Assembly: GCA_027729865.1 (NCBI GenBank)
Contig: JAQCBM010000017.1
Coordinates: 1 to 15,187 of the forward strand
Source of the DNA: Actinomycetota bacterium
Lineage (GTDB): Bacteria; Actinomycetota; Actinomycetes; S36-B12
Direction: 5' to 3'
DNA: 15,187 nt
Shown here one piece after another: positions 1 to 10,558 of this stretch. Position 1 is the first letter of the stretch. The number at the start of each line of letters is the position of its first letter. The position numbers were made by a program, and so were the translations under genes. Below the pieces are notes generated by a model that had not been told where the DNA came from, made no database searches, and saw nothing but the letters and a program-made list of their open reading frames with translations.

Positions 1-3192
<3,192 letters not shown>

Positions 3193-3283
3193 TGGGTGCC
3201 TTTCGTCGTCCGTGCAGAGAGTGACCCAAGCGAATGGGGATTCACCAGGTCACGGGACGACGTTGGCCCGTGGGAGAAGGAGT
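3193..3283 (-). promoter_or_regulatory. gltB leader region with two overlapping inverted repeats
   Basis: This 91-bp spacer separates lgt from gltB. On the minus strand CACGGG and CCCGTG (3251-3272) pair across a 10-nt loop. GTGACC (3248-3253) can instead pair with GGTCAC (3221-3226) across 21 nt. The two structures share bases 3251-3253, so they cannot form together. The gltB ribosome-binding site AAAGG lies further downstream. No clear -35/-10 pair is visible. Confidence 0.35.
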
Positions 3284-4171
3284 TTACCGGGGCGTCGAGT
3301 TATCGGCAGGTGAGGGCGCCCGGGGGCTCTTATCCGTGTCGGCCGCCTCAGGCTGTTCGAGGACCTCGCGGCCCGGACGCGTTCGCGCAGACCACACGAG
3401 GTAGATCAGCGCGCTGAGCCCGACGATGATGGACGTCCACACGTTCAATCGCAGGCCACCGACCGTATTCACCGGGTCAATGCGCAGGGCTTCGATCCAT
3501 ACTCGACCGAGCGTGTAGAGGAGGACATACAGGGCAAACGCCCGACCGTGACCCATCCGGAAGCGTCGATCGGCCCAGATGACCACCAACGCAACTCCGA
3601 CGAGCCAGATTGACTCGTACAAGAACGTGGGGTGGAACGTCTCGAACTGCTCATAACCGGCCGGGCGTCGACCCTCGGAGATCTCCAATGCCCAGGGAAG
3701 GTCCGTGGGCCGCCCGAAGAGTTCCTGGTTGAACCAGTTACCCCAGCGACCGATGGCTTGCGCCAGAGCGATGCCCGGAGCAATGGCATCGGCGATGGGC
3801 GGCAACGCGACGTGGTGTCGGCGGGCTGCGATCCACGCACCAATGGCCCCGAATGCAACGGCACCCCAAATACCCAGTCCGCCGTCCCAGATGCGAAGGG
3901 CAGCTACGAGGCCGCGTCCATCGGGCCCGAAGTAGATCTGCCAATCGCTGAGCACGTGATAGATCCGTCCACCCACGATGCCGAACGGCACCGCCCACAG
4001 CGCGATGTCGGTGATCAGCCCGGGTTGTCCGCCGCGAGCTACATAGCGCTTGTTGCCCAGCCAAATGGCGACGACGATCCCCAGGATGATCGCCAGCGCG
4101 TAGCCGCGCAGAGGTATGGGCCCAAGGTTCCATGACCCCTGATCAGGGCTGGGGATGCTGGCGAGGAACAT
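3284..4171 (-). CDS. lgt: Prolipoprotein diacylglyceryl transferase Lgt
   Basis: Lgt moves a diacylglyceryl group from phosphatidylglycerol to the lipobox cysteine of prolipoproteins at the cytoplasmic membrane. The 295-residue protein is rich in hydrophobic segments, about seven. It carries the Lgt signature AIGRWGNWFNQELFG (139-153) with Arg142, Asn145 and Glu150. It also has LRGYALAIILG with Tyr24 near the N-terminus, GGRIYHV (67-73), FHPTFLYES (179-187) and GRVWIEALRIDP (222-233). The position that holds the HGG motif in enterobacterial enzymes reads IWG here (GGLGIWGAV), which I believe is the usual actinobacterial form. The C-terminal tail of about 30 residues is polar and Pro/Asp-rich. 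It starts 3 bp after the DsbA-like gene stop, so the two are surely co-transcribed; gltB starts 91 bp downstream. Confidence 0.96.
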   Translation of the reverse strand: MFLASIPSPDQGSWNLGPIPLRGYALAIILGIVVAIWLGNKRYVARGGQPGLITDIALWAVPFGIVGGRIYHVLSDWQIYFGPDGRGLVAALRIWDGGLGIWGAVAFGAIGAWIAARRHHVALPPIADAIAPGIALAQAIGRWGNWFNQELFGRPTDLPWALEISEGRRPAGYEQFETFHPTFLYESIWLVGVALVVIWADRRFRMGHGRAFALYVLLYTLGRVWIEALRIDPVNTVGGLRLNVWTSIIVGLSALIYLVWSARTRPGREVLEQPEAADTDKSPRAPSPADNSTPR

Positions 4172-4174
4172 GCG

Positions 4175-4975
4175 TCAGTTGCCCGCTGCCGCGGTGAGGG
4201 CTGCAAGCAGCGCCGCCTGATCGGCCAACGTCGCGTTGTCAATCTCCACCCCGTCAATGCGACCGAACGGAGTGCCTGGGATGTTTTCGTCGTAGAACGC
4301 TTGAGTCGAGTTCGCGGCCCACACGCGGTAGGTGCCATCGTTGACGCACTGCGTGAATTCATCGAGTTGCTCACCGCCCATTCCGACCTCCTCGGCAATT
4401 GCGATGAAGTCCTCGTTCGGCCAGCCATCGCCTTCCACCTGAGGCTGGTTCGCGTACACGGCGTCGTGGAATTCACGCGTGAACCCTTGATCGATTGCGC
4501 ACCCCCAGGCGCCGATAGCCCGATTAGAGGCATCGTTGCCGAGGTTGCGGTCCAAGAATCCTGTTGGCCGGTAGATGAGTCGGGCGACGCCGGTTTCGGC
4601 CAGTTCGGCGATACCCGCACCATTGGTCTCCTCCAAAGCCGCACAGGCGGGGCACTGAAAGTCCTCCCACAACTCCAAAACGGGAACGTTCTCACCGCCG
4701 GTTCCGTAGGGAACGCCGAAGGCCCATTCACTGTCAGCACCGAGCACACCTGCAGGTACCGGGGCGCTGGGATCGGGATCGACGACCTGTACGCCGGTTG
4801 CACTGCCTTCGGTGTTTCGCGCGAAGACGGCCACACCGATGATGCCGGCTACGACGGCTACAACCGCAAGGGCTCCAACGACGCGAACGATGCGCTCGCG
4901 ACGCTTCTCCCCGGCCTGGGCTTCCGCACGCGCTGCGGCGGCTCGTTCCCGTCTGTCCTTACTTCCGGCTGCCAT
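4175..4975 (-). CDS. Membrane-anchored DsbA-like thioredoxin-fold protein
   Basis: This 266-residue protein has a charged Arg/Ala/Glu-rich cytoplasmic N-terminus (1-31), one membrane anchor at about 32-52, a Pro/Asp-rich linker, and an extracytoplasmic thioredoxin-fold domain from about 82. The active site is FQCPAC with Cys108 and Cys111, and the cis-proline region is GTPFGRIDG with Pro236. Two further cysteines, Cys159 and Cys210, lie in the helical insertion. It probably oxidises or isomerises disulfides in exported proteins; substrates are unknown. The segment after the cis-proline (FGR) is less hydrophobic than usual for DsbA, where Thr-hydrophobic-hydrophobic is common. The ATG has a good GAGGG just upstream. 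The stop is only 3 bp from lgt, so the two form a pair concerned with envelope proteins. Confidence 0.85.
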   Translation of the reverse strand: MAAGSKDRRERAAAARAEAQAGEKRRERIVRVVGALAVVAVVAGIIGVAVFARNTEGSATGVQVVDPDPSAPVPAGVLGADSEWAFGVPYGTGGENVPVLELWEDFQCPACAALEETNGAGIAELAETGVARLIYRPTGFLDRNLGNDASNRAIGAWGCAIDQGFTREFHDAVYANQPQVEGDGWPNEDFIAIAEEVGMGGEQLDEFTQCVNDGTYRVWAANSTQAFYDENIPGTPFGRIDGVEIDNATLADQAALLAALTAAAGN

Positions 4976-5006
4976 GTTCCCTCTTTCGAACCTGTGTGGG
5001 CTACTC

Positions 5007-5023
5007 GCTCGACCTACCCGAGC
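5007..5023 (-). other. Small inverted repeat in the dsbA-like gene leader
   Basis: The arms GCTCG and CGAGC are 5 bp each and are separated by a 7-nt loop. The repeat lies between the trpA stop and the DsbA-like gene start. No run of U follows, so it is not a standard terminator. It may be a leader hairpin or chance. Confidence 0.25.
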
Positions 5024-5045
5024 CGTCTCAGACTAATTGAGCACT

Positions 5046-5074
5046 CGTCTATCCCCCGCGGGAGGTGCTGGCAA
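5046..5074 (-). promoter_or_regulatory. Candidate promoter for the dsbA-like/lgt pair
   Basis: In the 106-bp spacer after trpA, TTGCCA (5069-5074) is separated by 17 bp from TAGACG (5046-5051) on the minus strand. The -35 match is good; the -10 lacks the final T. It would give a leader of about 65 nt to the ATG at 4975. It is the only reasonable pair I see in the spacer and remains weak. Confidence 0.3.
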
Positions 5075-5081
5075 CGGTCAA

Positions 5082-5897
5082 CTACCGCAACGACCCGCCC
5101 GCCCGCACGCCCGCAGCCAATTCAGCGGCGAAATCTCGGACTGCAGCCTTTGCCGAATCGATATCGGGTGAATCGAGAATCCGCCGGACGAACGCCGATC
5201 CGACGATCACGGCGTTGGCGTAACCGGCGATATCGGCGGCCTGCCGTGCGCTCGAGACCCCCAATCCCACTCCGATCGGGGCGTCAGTGAAGGGTCGAAC
5301 GCGCGCCACCAGTTCAGGTGCTGCAGAACTGACTTGATCCCGCGCTCCGGTGACACCCATGGTCGATGCCGCATAGACAAAGCCCGTGCAGGCCGACGCA
5401 ACTCGATCGATGCGGGCATCCGTGGAGGAAGGGGCTACCAGGAACGTGCGATCGATTCCGGCGGCGTTGGTGGCCTCGATCCACTCGCCAGATTCCTCGG
5501 GGATCAAGTCCGGCGTGATGACACCACTGCCACCTGCAGCATGCAGGTCGTTCGCGAACCGACTCTGGCCGTAGCGCTCAATCGGATTCCAGTAGCTCAT
5601 GACCACCACGGCCTGGTTCTCGGCAGGTGCAACTTCGCTCACCACGCGCATCACGTCCGTTGTGGTGACTCCCGCCGCTAGGGCGGTTTCTACAGCCTGT
5701 TGGATCGCCGGCCCATCCATCAAGGGATCCGAGTACGGCAGGCCTACTTCTACGAGATCGACACCCCCGGCGAACATGGTCTGGATCAACTCGATACTGG
5801 CGTCAACCGTGGGGAAACCGGCAGGTAGGTAGCCGATCAAGGCGGCACGGCCTTCGTGACGAGCGGTCTCAAAGACCGCAGCGGTGCGCGGGTTCAT
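5082..5897 (-). CDS. trpA: Tryptophan synthase alpha subunit TrpA
   Basis: TrpA cleaves indole-3-glycerol phosphate to indole and glyceraldehyde 3-phosphate and passes indole to TrpB. The 271-residue barrel protein contains catalytic Glu50 and Asp61 in VEVGLPYSDPLMDGP, Tyr175 in FVYAASTMGVTGAR, and the phosphate-binding GVGLGVSS (209-216) and VIVGSAFV (230-237). The MDG and STMGVTGAR forms are the ones usual in actinobacteria, so the active site is ordinary. The ATG lies 12 bp after the trpB stop and has AAGAG very close upstream. After the stop comes a 106-bp spacer, the largest gap in the window, so trpA probably ends the core trp block. Read-through to the next gene cannot be excluded. Confidence 0.96.
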   Translation of the reverse strand: MNPRTAAVFETARHEGRAALIGYLPAGFPTVDASIELIQTMFAGGVDLVEVGLPYSDPLMDGPAIQQAVETALAAGVTTTDVMRVVSEVAPAENQAVVVMSYWNPIERYGQSRFANDLHAAGGSGVITPDLIPEESGEWIEATNAAGIDRTFLVAPSSTDARIDRVASACTGFVYAASTMGVTGARDQVSSAAPELVARVRPFTDAPIGVGLGVSSARQAADIAGYANAVIVGSAFVRRILDSPDIDSAKAAVRDFAAELAAGVRAGGSLR

Positions 5898-5909
5898 CTC
5901 TTGGCGCTA

Positions 5910-7106
5910 CTAGCCGATATCCATGCCGAACCACTGCGCGGCGGTCACGACGTCCTTGTCGCCACGCCCCGAAAGGTTTACAACGATGACAGAGTCCGGC
6001 CCCAACTCACGGCCCAACCGCATCGCACCAGCGAGCGCGTGAGCGGTCTCGATTGCCGGAATGATGCCTTCAGTGCGACTCATCAATGAGAACGCCTCCA
6101 TCGCCTGTGCGTCGGTGACAGGTTCGTACGTTGCCCGCCCAGTGTCGTGCAACCACGCATGCTCCGGGCCTACACCTGGGTAGTCCAGCCCAGCGCTGAT
6201 GGAGTGCGAGGGCACAGTTTGACCCCATTCGTCCTGCATCACGTAGGTACGAGCTCCGTGCAACACGCCAGGAGCGCCCACCGCGAACCTCGCTGCATGC
6301 TTGCCAGTCTCAACGCCCTCGCCGCCGGCTTCATATCCGACGAGTCGAACTTGCGGATCGTCCATGAAGCCCGAGAACAGGCCCATCGCATTCGATCCAC
6401 CTCCTACGCAGGCAACAACCGCATCCGGCAAACGACCTTCCACCTCGAGGATCTGCTTGCGGGACTCGGTTCCGATCACGCTGTGGAAGTGCCTAACCAT
6501 TCGAGGGAACGGTGAGGGACCGGTGACGGTTCCCAGCAAATAGTGCGTGTGGTTGACATTCGTGACCCAATCGCGCATCGCTTCATTGATGGCGTCCTTG
6601 AGTGTTTGGCTACCGGTTTCCACCGGGACAACAGTTGCACCCAGCAGTTCCATGCGCGCGACATTGAGTGCTTGACGCTTGGTGTCTTCCAAGCCCATGT
6701 ACACGACACACTCCAGGCCCATCAAGGCAGCAGCGGTTGCGGAGGCGACCCCGTGCTGGCCTGCGCCGGTCTCAGCGATGATGCGCGACTTACCCATCCG
6801 CTTGGTCAGCAAGGCTTGTCCGAGGACGTTGTTGATCTTGTGCGATCCGGTGTGATTCAGGTCCTCACGCTTGAGGTACACGCGCGCGCCGCCGCAATGC
6901 TCCTCGAAGCGCCGAGCGCGGGTGAGAGGAGACGGGCGACCGGTGTAGTCGCGTTCAAGCTCAGATAGTTCGTGGGCAAACAGCGGATCGGCAGTCGCGG
7001 CATCGAATGCCGCCTCCAATTCGTCCAACGCCGCCATCAAGGCTTCGGGTACGAAACGGCCGCCGTAAGGACCAAAGTGACCAGTGGATTCCTCGGTGGC
7101 AGTCAT
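5910..7106 (-). CDS. trpB: Tryptophan synthase beta subunit TrpB
   Basis: TrpB is the PLP enzyme that joins indole, channelled from TrpA, with serine to give tryptophan. The 398-residue protein is full length. It shows GPYGGRFVPE near the N-terminus, Lys90 in LNHTGSHKINN (Schiff base to PLP), Glu112 in AETGAGQHG (catalytic), the phosphate-binding GGGSNA (235-240), SAGLDYPGVGPEH (304-316), EGIIPAIE, and NLSGRGDKD (377-385). These are the features of the canonical TrpB1 type that pairs with TrpA, rather than TrpB2. The ATG lies in an ATGA overlap with the trpC stop, with AAGG 9 nt upstream. The gene ends in two consecutive in-frame TAG codons, and trpA begins 12 bp after the first. Confidence 0.97.
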   Translation of the reverse strand: MTATEESTGHFGPYGGRFVPEALMAALDELEAAFDAATADPLFAHELSELERDYTGRPSPLTRARRFEEHCGGARVYLKREDLNHTGSHKINNVLGQALLTKRMGKSRIIAETGAGQHGVASATAAALMGLECVVYMGLEDTKRQALNVARMELLGATVVPVETGSQTLKDAINEAMRDWVTNVNHTHYLLGTVTGPSPFPRMVRHFHSVIGTESRKQILEVEGRLPDAVVACVGGGSNAMGLFSGFMDDPQVRLVGYEAGGEGVETGKHAARFAVGAPGVLHGARTYVMQDEWGQTVPSHSISAGLDYPGVGPEHAWLHDTGRATYEPVTDAQAMEAFSLMSRTEGIIPAIETAHALAGAMRLGRELGPDSVIVVNLSGRGDKDVVTAAQWFGMDIG

Positions 7107-7921
7107 GACGTAGACCTTCGCATCTGCCGAAGCGCCGGATGAGACCCGGCGGTGACGAGGTCATGAACTGCAGCCCGAGGGTCCTTGCCCGTCACCAGGC
7201 TCTCCCCCACTAGCACCGCATCAGCACCAGCCTCCGCGTAGGCAATGAGATCGTGCGGTTCACGGACACCAGACTCGGCGATCTTGATGCAAGAATCCGG
7301 AATCAAGTGAGCGATTCTGGGGAAGACGGTTCGGTCGATTTCGAGCGTCTTCAAGTTTCGAGCGTTCACACCGATCACATCGGCTCCGGCGTCAAGCGCC
7401 CGCAGGACTTCGGCCTCATCGTGGACCTCGACTAATGGTGTCAGGCCGAGGCTGCGCGCCCGCTCGACGAGTGACACGAGTGCATCTTGTTCGAGCGCCG
7501 CAACGATAAGTAACACCAAATCCGCCCCGTAGGCCCGCGCTTCCCAAAGTTGGTAGCTACCGACGATGAAGTCCTTGCGCAGGATCGGGATATCGACTGC
7601 AGCCCGAACGGCCGCCAAGTCATTGAGGCTCCCCCCAAAGCGCCGTTCTTCGGTGAGCACGCTGATGCAGTGGGCACCGCCTGCTTCGTAGTCGCGTGCT
7701 AACGCCGCCGGATCAGCAATGTCTGCTAGCGGTCCGCGGCTCGGACTTTCTCGCTTGACTTCAGCAATGACGCATATCTCATCGCTGCGCAGTAACGCTC
7801 GAGGATCGCGAGCGCAGGGAACCCGCGTGGAGCGCTGTTTGAGTTTATCGAGGGGAACAGTGCTCATCCGCCGCGCGACATCCTCGCGTACTCCCGCAAC
7901 GATGTCCTCGAGCACATTCAC
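7103..7921 (-). CDS. trpC: Indole-3-glycerol phosphate synthase TrpC
   Basis: TrpC cyclises and decarboxylates CdRP to indole-3-glycerol phosphate, the substrate of TrpA. The 272-residue (beta/alpha)8 protein has the expected catalytic set: Glu54 and Lys56 in AEVKRESPSRG, Lys116 in LRKDF, Glu165 in LVEVHDE, Asn186 in GVNARNL, Glu216 in IAESGV and Ser241 in VGES. There is no fused TrpF domain, in keeping with PriA covering that step. The start is GTG and has no visible ribosome-binding site. A TACTGT hexamer ends exactly 6 nt before it with TTGCCG 16 bp further up, which suggests a leaderless transcript. The stop overlaps trpB by 4 bp (ATGA), so trpC and trpB are coupled. Confidence 0.96.
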   Translation of the reverse strand: MNVLEDIVAGVREDVARRMSTVPLDKLKQRSTRVPCARDPRALLRSDEICVIAEVKRESPSRGPLADIADPAALARDYEAGGAHCISVLTEERRFGGSLNDLAAVRAAVDIPILRKDFIVGSYQLWEARAYGADLVLLIVAALEQDALVSLVERARSLGLTPLVEVHDEAEVLRALDAGADVIGVNARNLKTLEIDRTVFPRIAHLIPDSCIKIAESGVREPHDLIAYAEAGADAVLVGESLVTGKDPRAAVHDLVTAGSHPALRQMRRSTS

Positions 7922-7927
7922 AAGGCC

Positions 7928-7955
7928 ACAGTACGCCGGTATCCACGCGCGGCAA
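7928..7955 (-). promoter_or_regulatory. Candidate leaderless promoter for trpC
   Basis: On the minus strand TTGCCG (7950-7955) is followed after 16 bp by TACTGT (7928-7933), and the trpC GTG begins exactly 6 nt later. That spacing places the expected transcription start on the G of the GTG, as in actinobacterial leaderless genes. No ribosome-binding site precedes trpC, which agrees. It is inferred from spacing and hexamers only. Confidence 0.45.
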
Positions 7956-7956
7956 T

Positions 7957-7971
7957 CGGGGCTCTACCCCG
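7957..7971 (-). other. Hairpin across the DUF2752 stop codon
   Basis: The arms CGGGG and CCCCG are separated by 5 nt and span the TAG of the DUF2752 gene. They lie just upstream of the candidate trpC promoter. There is no U-tract, so a terminator role is only possible, not shown. Confidence 0.3.
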
Positions 7972-8419
7972 GGCCCGACCCCAGGAACGGAACAAGGTTG
8001 CGAACCACCCCGAAAGCCAGCACACCAATCAGCACCCACACCCACATTCGGGTCTGCCGAGTTTGTCGCGCAATGTCTATGGGCGGCTTGCGTCCAGTCC
8101 ACGAGCGATACGCCCACACAGCAAAAGCGCAAATCGCAAGCGGGATCGCTAAGACGAGAAGAATGTTGTCGTCCAGCATTCCGGCTACATCGCCGTGCAA
8201 GAGATCATAGGTACCGCGCATGCCACCGCATCCGGGGCAGTCGACTCCCAGAAGGAATTGGCTCGGACAACCCGGATAGTGACCGGGCACGTTCGGATCG
8301 ACCGCGCGCAAATAGATCGAACCGACGATTGCCGCGATGCCGGTTGCAATGACAGGAGCCATGCGACGCCGGCGCGACCGTTGACCGATTGCCAGCTGCG
8401 CTTGCGTTCCCTCGTGCAC
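7964..8419 (-). CDS. DUF2752 family membrane protein
   Basis: From the chosen start this is a 151-residue protein. It has a basic N-terminus, TM1 at about 20-38, a Cys/Gly-rich stretch at 51-77 (CPSQFLLGVDCPGCGGMRG, then LLHGD), TM2 at about 85-104, and TM3 at about 125-143. The Cys51, Cys61, Cys64 and downstream Arg/Gly pattern is the hallmark of DUF2752; the family has no assigned function. The start is uncertain. ATG 8476 would overlap the kinase gene by 47 bp, ATG 8362 would begin at the first TM helix, and GTG 8419 lies 10 bp after the kinase stop. GTG 8419 has a weak GGA and a TAGGCT hexamer ending 7 nt before it, and is preferred. trpC follows 42 bp downstream. Confidence 0.82.
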   Translation of the reverse strand: MHEGTQAQLAIGQRSRRRRMAPVIATGIAAIVGSIYLRAVDPNVPGHYPGCPSQFLLGVDCPGCGGMRGTYDLLHGDVAGMLDDNILLVLAIPLAICAFAVWAYRSWTGRKPPIDIARQTRQTRMWVWVLIGVLAFGVVRNLVPFLGSGPG

Positions 8420-8429
8420 GATGTCCAGC

Positions 8430-9839
8430 CTACGTCGCAGCCAGCGGCAAGCGGACCCAAAAGGACGTGCCTTCACCGGGGGAACTTGTGACGGTGGCGG
8501 AACCTCCCATGGCGGTCGCCAATCGGGATACCAGAGCTAACCCCAGTCCCGTACCCACCGGACGAATCCCTCGATACCTCTCGTGCAAAGCCCCCGGTTG
8601 GAACGCAACGTTGAGATCTTCAGCCGTTAAGCCCGGGCCACTGTCGCGAACTTCGACTACAGCGAACGGGCCACCCGTCAACTCAAGATCCGTGTGAACA
8701 CTGACGGTGATGGATGAATCACGAGGGGAAAGCCTTAATGCATTCTCCAGCAGATTGTCCAGGATCTGACGGACTCGCATCGCATCGGCTCTCACCACCA
8801 CCGGTCTTTGGGCACCCAACGATGTGAAGTGCACCCCTTCTCGGCTACATCTATCCGTCCATACCCGCGCGGTTTCGTCGATTACCTCGCTGAGTTCGAT
8901 GTCGGTCGTTGTGATGTTGAAATCAACAGCACCCATCCGAGCTAGGTCAAGCAGATCGTTAACGAGGCGATTCAAACGCGTTGCTTCCGATGCGATCGTT
9001 TCGCCAACTGTGGGAATTTCGACTGCGGGAAGGACGTCGTCGGCGAGCGCCTCTCCGTATCCCTTAACAGCTGTCAACGGCGTGCGCAGTTCATGGGAAA
9101 CCGACAGCAGAAAATCGCGCTGACGCCCCTCCGATGCGACGAGTGCCGCGTTGAGCGCATTCAAGGCCTCCGCGATGTCGGCCACCTCCGACGGACCTTG
9201 GACGCGTAATTCCTCATCGCGCGAACCCGACGCCATGCGATGGGCTGCCTGCTGGGCGGCGCGTAGGGGTCGTGTCAACCGACGAGCCACGAGATAGCCG
9301 ATCACCACGGCAATAACAAGACCCAAGATCAAGGCACCGACGATGCGAACAATAAATATTCCGGTCACCGCACTTGCAGCCGTTAACGGTTGCGACAAGA
9401 ACAATGCGCCGCCTGCAATCGGGCGTCCTTCGATCAGAACCGTCGAGCCATTCGGTGTTTGCACCCGCGCTGACACCGCATCGCCGTCATTCGCGGCCGC
9501 AACAAGATCCTCGGGTATCTCTGACGGGGGCAAAGCGCCGCGCTCGATCACGTAACCCGAGATCTCTTCGCGTCCGAGCACTCGGGCAAGTGGCCTTGGC
9601 AGGAGTTGGTCTCGGGTTTGAATGCGTCGATCGGCGTAGGCGGCTGTCACATCGGCCAAACTTGCTAACTTTCCCTGAGCTTGCCCCTCAGCAGCTGCGC
9701 GCACAAAGGGGAATGAAGCTACCCCAGCAACAAGTACCGCGATCGTGGCGATCGCGCTGACGAGCACCATGGTCTGCGTCACGATTCCCCAGCGCTTGCG
9801 TCTTGGCTCCTGGGTGTCGCTGAGCATCGTGCGACTCAT
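8430..9839 (-). CDS. HAMP-domain sensor histidine kinase
   Basis: This is a membrane sensor kinase of 469 residues, partner of the response regulator it overlaps. It has a short basic cytoplasmic N-terminus, TM1 at about 19-46, an extracytoplasmic sensor region of about 110 residues (47-158), TM2 at about 160-185, then HAMP (about 186-237). The HisKA domain has phosphoacceptor His249 in SVSHELRTPLTAVKGYGE. The HATPase_c domain has an N box DNLLENALRLSP (Asn366), G1 DSGPGL (399-404) and G2 GTGLGL (429-434). All catalytic boxes are intact. The frame is open for 43 codons upstream inside the response regulator, but the ATG at 9839 gives the ATGA overlap and a normal N-terminus. The sensor region has no recognisable ligand domain, so the stimulus is unknown. 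Confidence 0.95.
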   Translation of the reverse strand: MSRTMLSDTQEPRRKRWGIVTQTMVLVSAIATIAVLVAGVASFPFVRAAAEGQAQGKLASLADVTAAYADRRIQTRDQLLPRPLARVLGREEISGYVIERGALPPSEIPEDLVAAANDGDAVSARVQTPNGSTVLIEGRPIAGGALFLSQPLTAASAVTGIFIVRIVGALILGLVIAVVIGYLVARRLTRPLRAAQQAAHRMASGSRDEELRVQGPSEVADIAEALNALNAALVASEGRQRDFLLSVSHELRTPLTAVKGYGEALADDVLPAVEIPTVGETIASEATRLNRLVNDLLDLARMGAVDFNITTTDIELSEVIDETARVWTDRCSREGVHFTSLGAQRPVVVRADAMRVRQILDNLLENALRLSPRDSSITVSVHTDLELTGGPFAVVEVRDSGPGLTAEDLNVAFQPGALHERYRGIRPVGTGLGLALVSRLATAMGGSATVTSSPGEGTSFWVRLPLAAT

Positions 9840-10519
9840 GAATCCGATTCCACGGAATAACCGGCACCGCGAACCGTTCGAATCGGGCTGGCGTCGCCGA
9901 GTTTGGCCCGCAGTTGGGCCACATGGACATCTACGGTTCGCGTTCCTACGACGGAGGCGTAACCCCACACCTCTGCGAGCAACTGATCACGGCTGAACAC
10001 TCGACCAGGTTCGGACATCAGGTGGGCGAGGAGATCGAACTCCGTGGCCGTCAGTTGGACGTCCTGATCATCAACAAGCACGCGCCTGCGGGTCACGTCT
10101 ACTGTGACGCGACCAGAGTGCAGTGGACCTAGACCTCGCTGCGCGAGTGCGGATCGACGAACGAGTGACTTGACGCGCGCCACGAGCTCGCGTGGGCTGA
10201 AGGGCTTTGTGACGTAGTCGTCGGCCCCCAATTCCAATCCGAGCACCCGATCAACCTCGTCATCGCGGGCAGTACAGAAGATCACCGGAACCCAGTTGTC
10301 CTCCGCTCGAAGCGTTCGACATATCTCGGTTCCGTCGATGCCCGGAAGCCCGACATCCAAGATCACCGCAACCGGATGTTTGGTCCGAGCTGCGGTGAGG
10401 CCGCCGGCGCCGTCGAACTCCGCGTGGACGCCGAATCCCTCACGCTGCAGGTACAACCGAAGGAGGTCCGAAATGGGTTTCTCATCCTCCACCACCAGAA
10501 CAAGCCCGCGTTCACTCAT
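9836..10519 (-). CDS. OmpR/PhoB-family response regulator transcription factor
   Basis: This is a DNA-binding response regulator of 227 residues, the usual length for the family. The receiver domain (about 5-118) has the acidic pair Glu11/Asp12, phosphoacceptor Asp55 in VILDVGLPG, Thr83 in FCTARDD and Lys105 in VTKPFSP, so all switch residues are present. The C-terminal winged-helix domain (about 133-224) shows LTATEFDLLAHLM, the recognition-helix region RTVDVHVAQLRAKLG, and the wing IRTVRGAGY. The cognate kinase overlaps its stop by 4 bp (ATGA), so the two are translationally coupled. No ribosome-binding site is visible before the ATG; a hairpin lies 15-39 nt upstream instead. The regulated genes are unknown. 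The position inside the trp cluster makes local control a possibility, but that is inference. Confidence 0.95.
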   Translation of the reverse strand: MSERGLVLVVEDEKPISDLLRLYLQREGFGVHAEFDGAGGLTAARTKHPVAVILDVGLPGIDGTEICRTLRAEDNWVPVIFCTARDDEVDRVLGLELGADDYVTKPFSPRELVARVKSLVRRSALAQRGLGPLHSGRVTVDVTRRRVLVDDQDVQLTATEFDLLAHLMSEPGRVFSRDQLLAEVWGYASVVGTRTVDVHVAQLRAKLGDASPIRTVRGAGYSVESDS

Positions 10520-10534
10520 GCGACAAGAGTGGCA

Positions 10535-10558
10535 GAGACCCGGTCACATTCCGGGCTC
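10535..10558 (-). other. Hairpin between the HGxxPAAW gene and the response regulator
   Basis: On the minus strand GAGCCCGG and CCGGGTCTC pair around a 7-nt loop (AATGTGA), giving 8 bp with one bulged T. The hairpin ends 15 nt before the response regulator ATG, where no ribosome-binding site is visible. It lacks a proper U-run but could weaken read-through from trpE or affect translation of the two-component genes. Confidence 0.4.

Noticed and set aside
4150..4175. Missing HGG histidine in Lgt (IWG instead) as a sign of inactivity
   Set aside because: To my knowledge this substitution is usual in actinobacterial Lgt, and the GRxGNxxNxE signature is intact.
4301..5290. Plus-strand open frame of 329 codons crossing the DsbA-like gene, the spacer and the trpA 3' end
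   Set aside because: Both flanks are antisense to clearly real genes, the composition is low-order, and no motif or ribosome-binding site was seen.
9840..9968. N-terminal extension of the sensor kinase by 43 codons
   Set aside because: It overlaps the response regulator DNA-binding domain; the ATG at 9839 gives a 4-bp overlap and a normal N-terminus.
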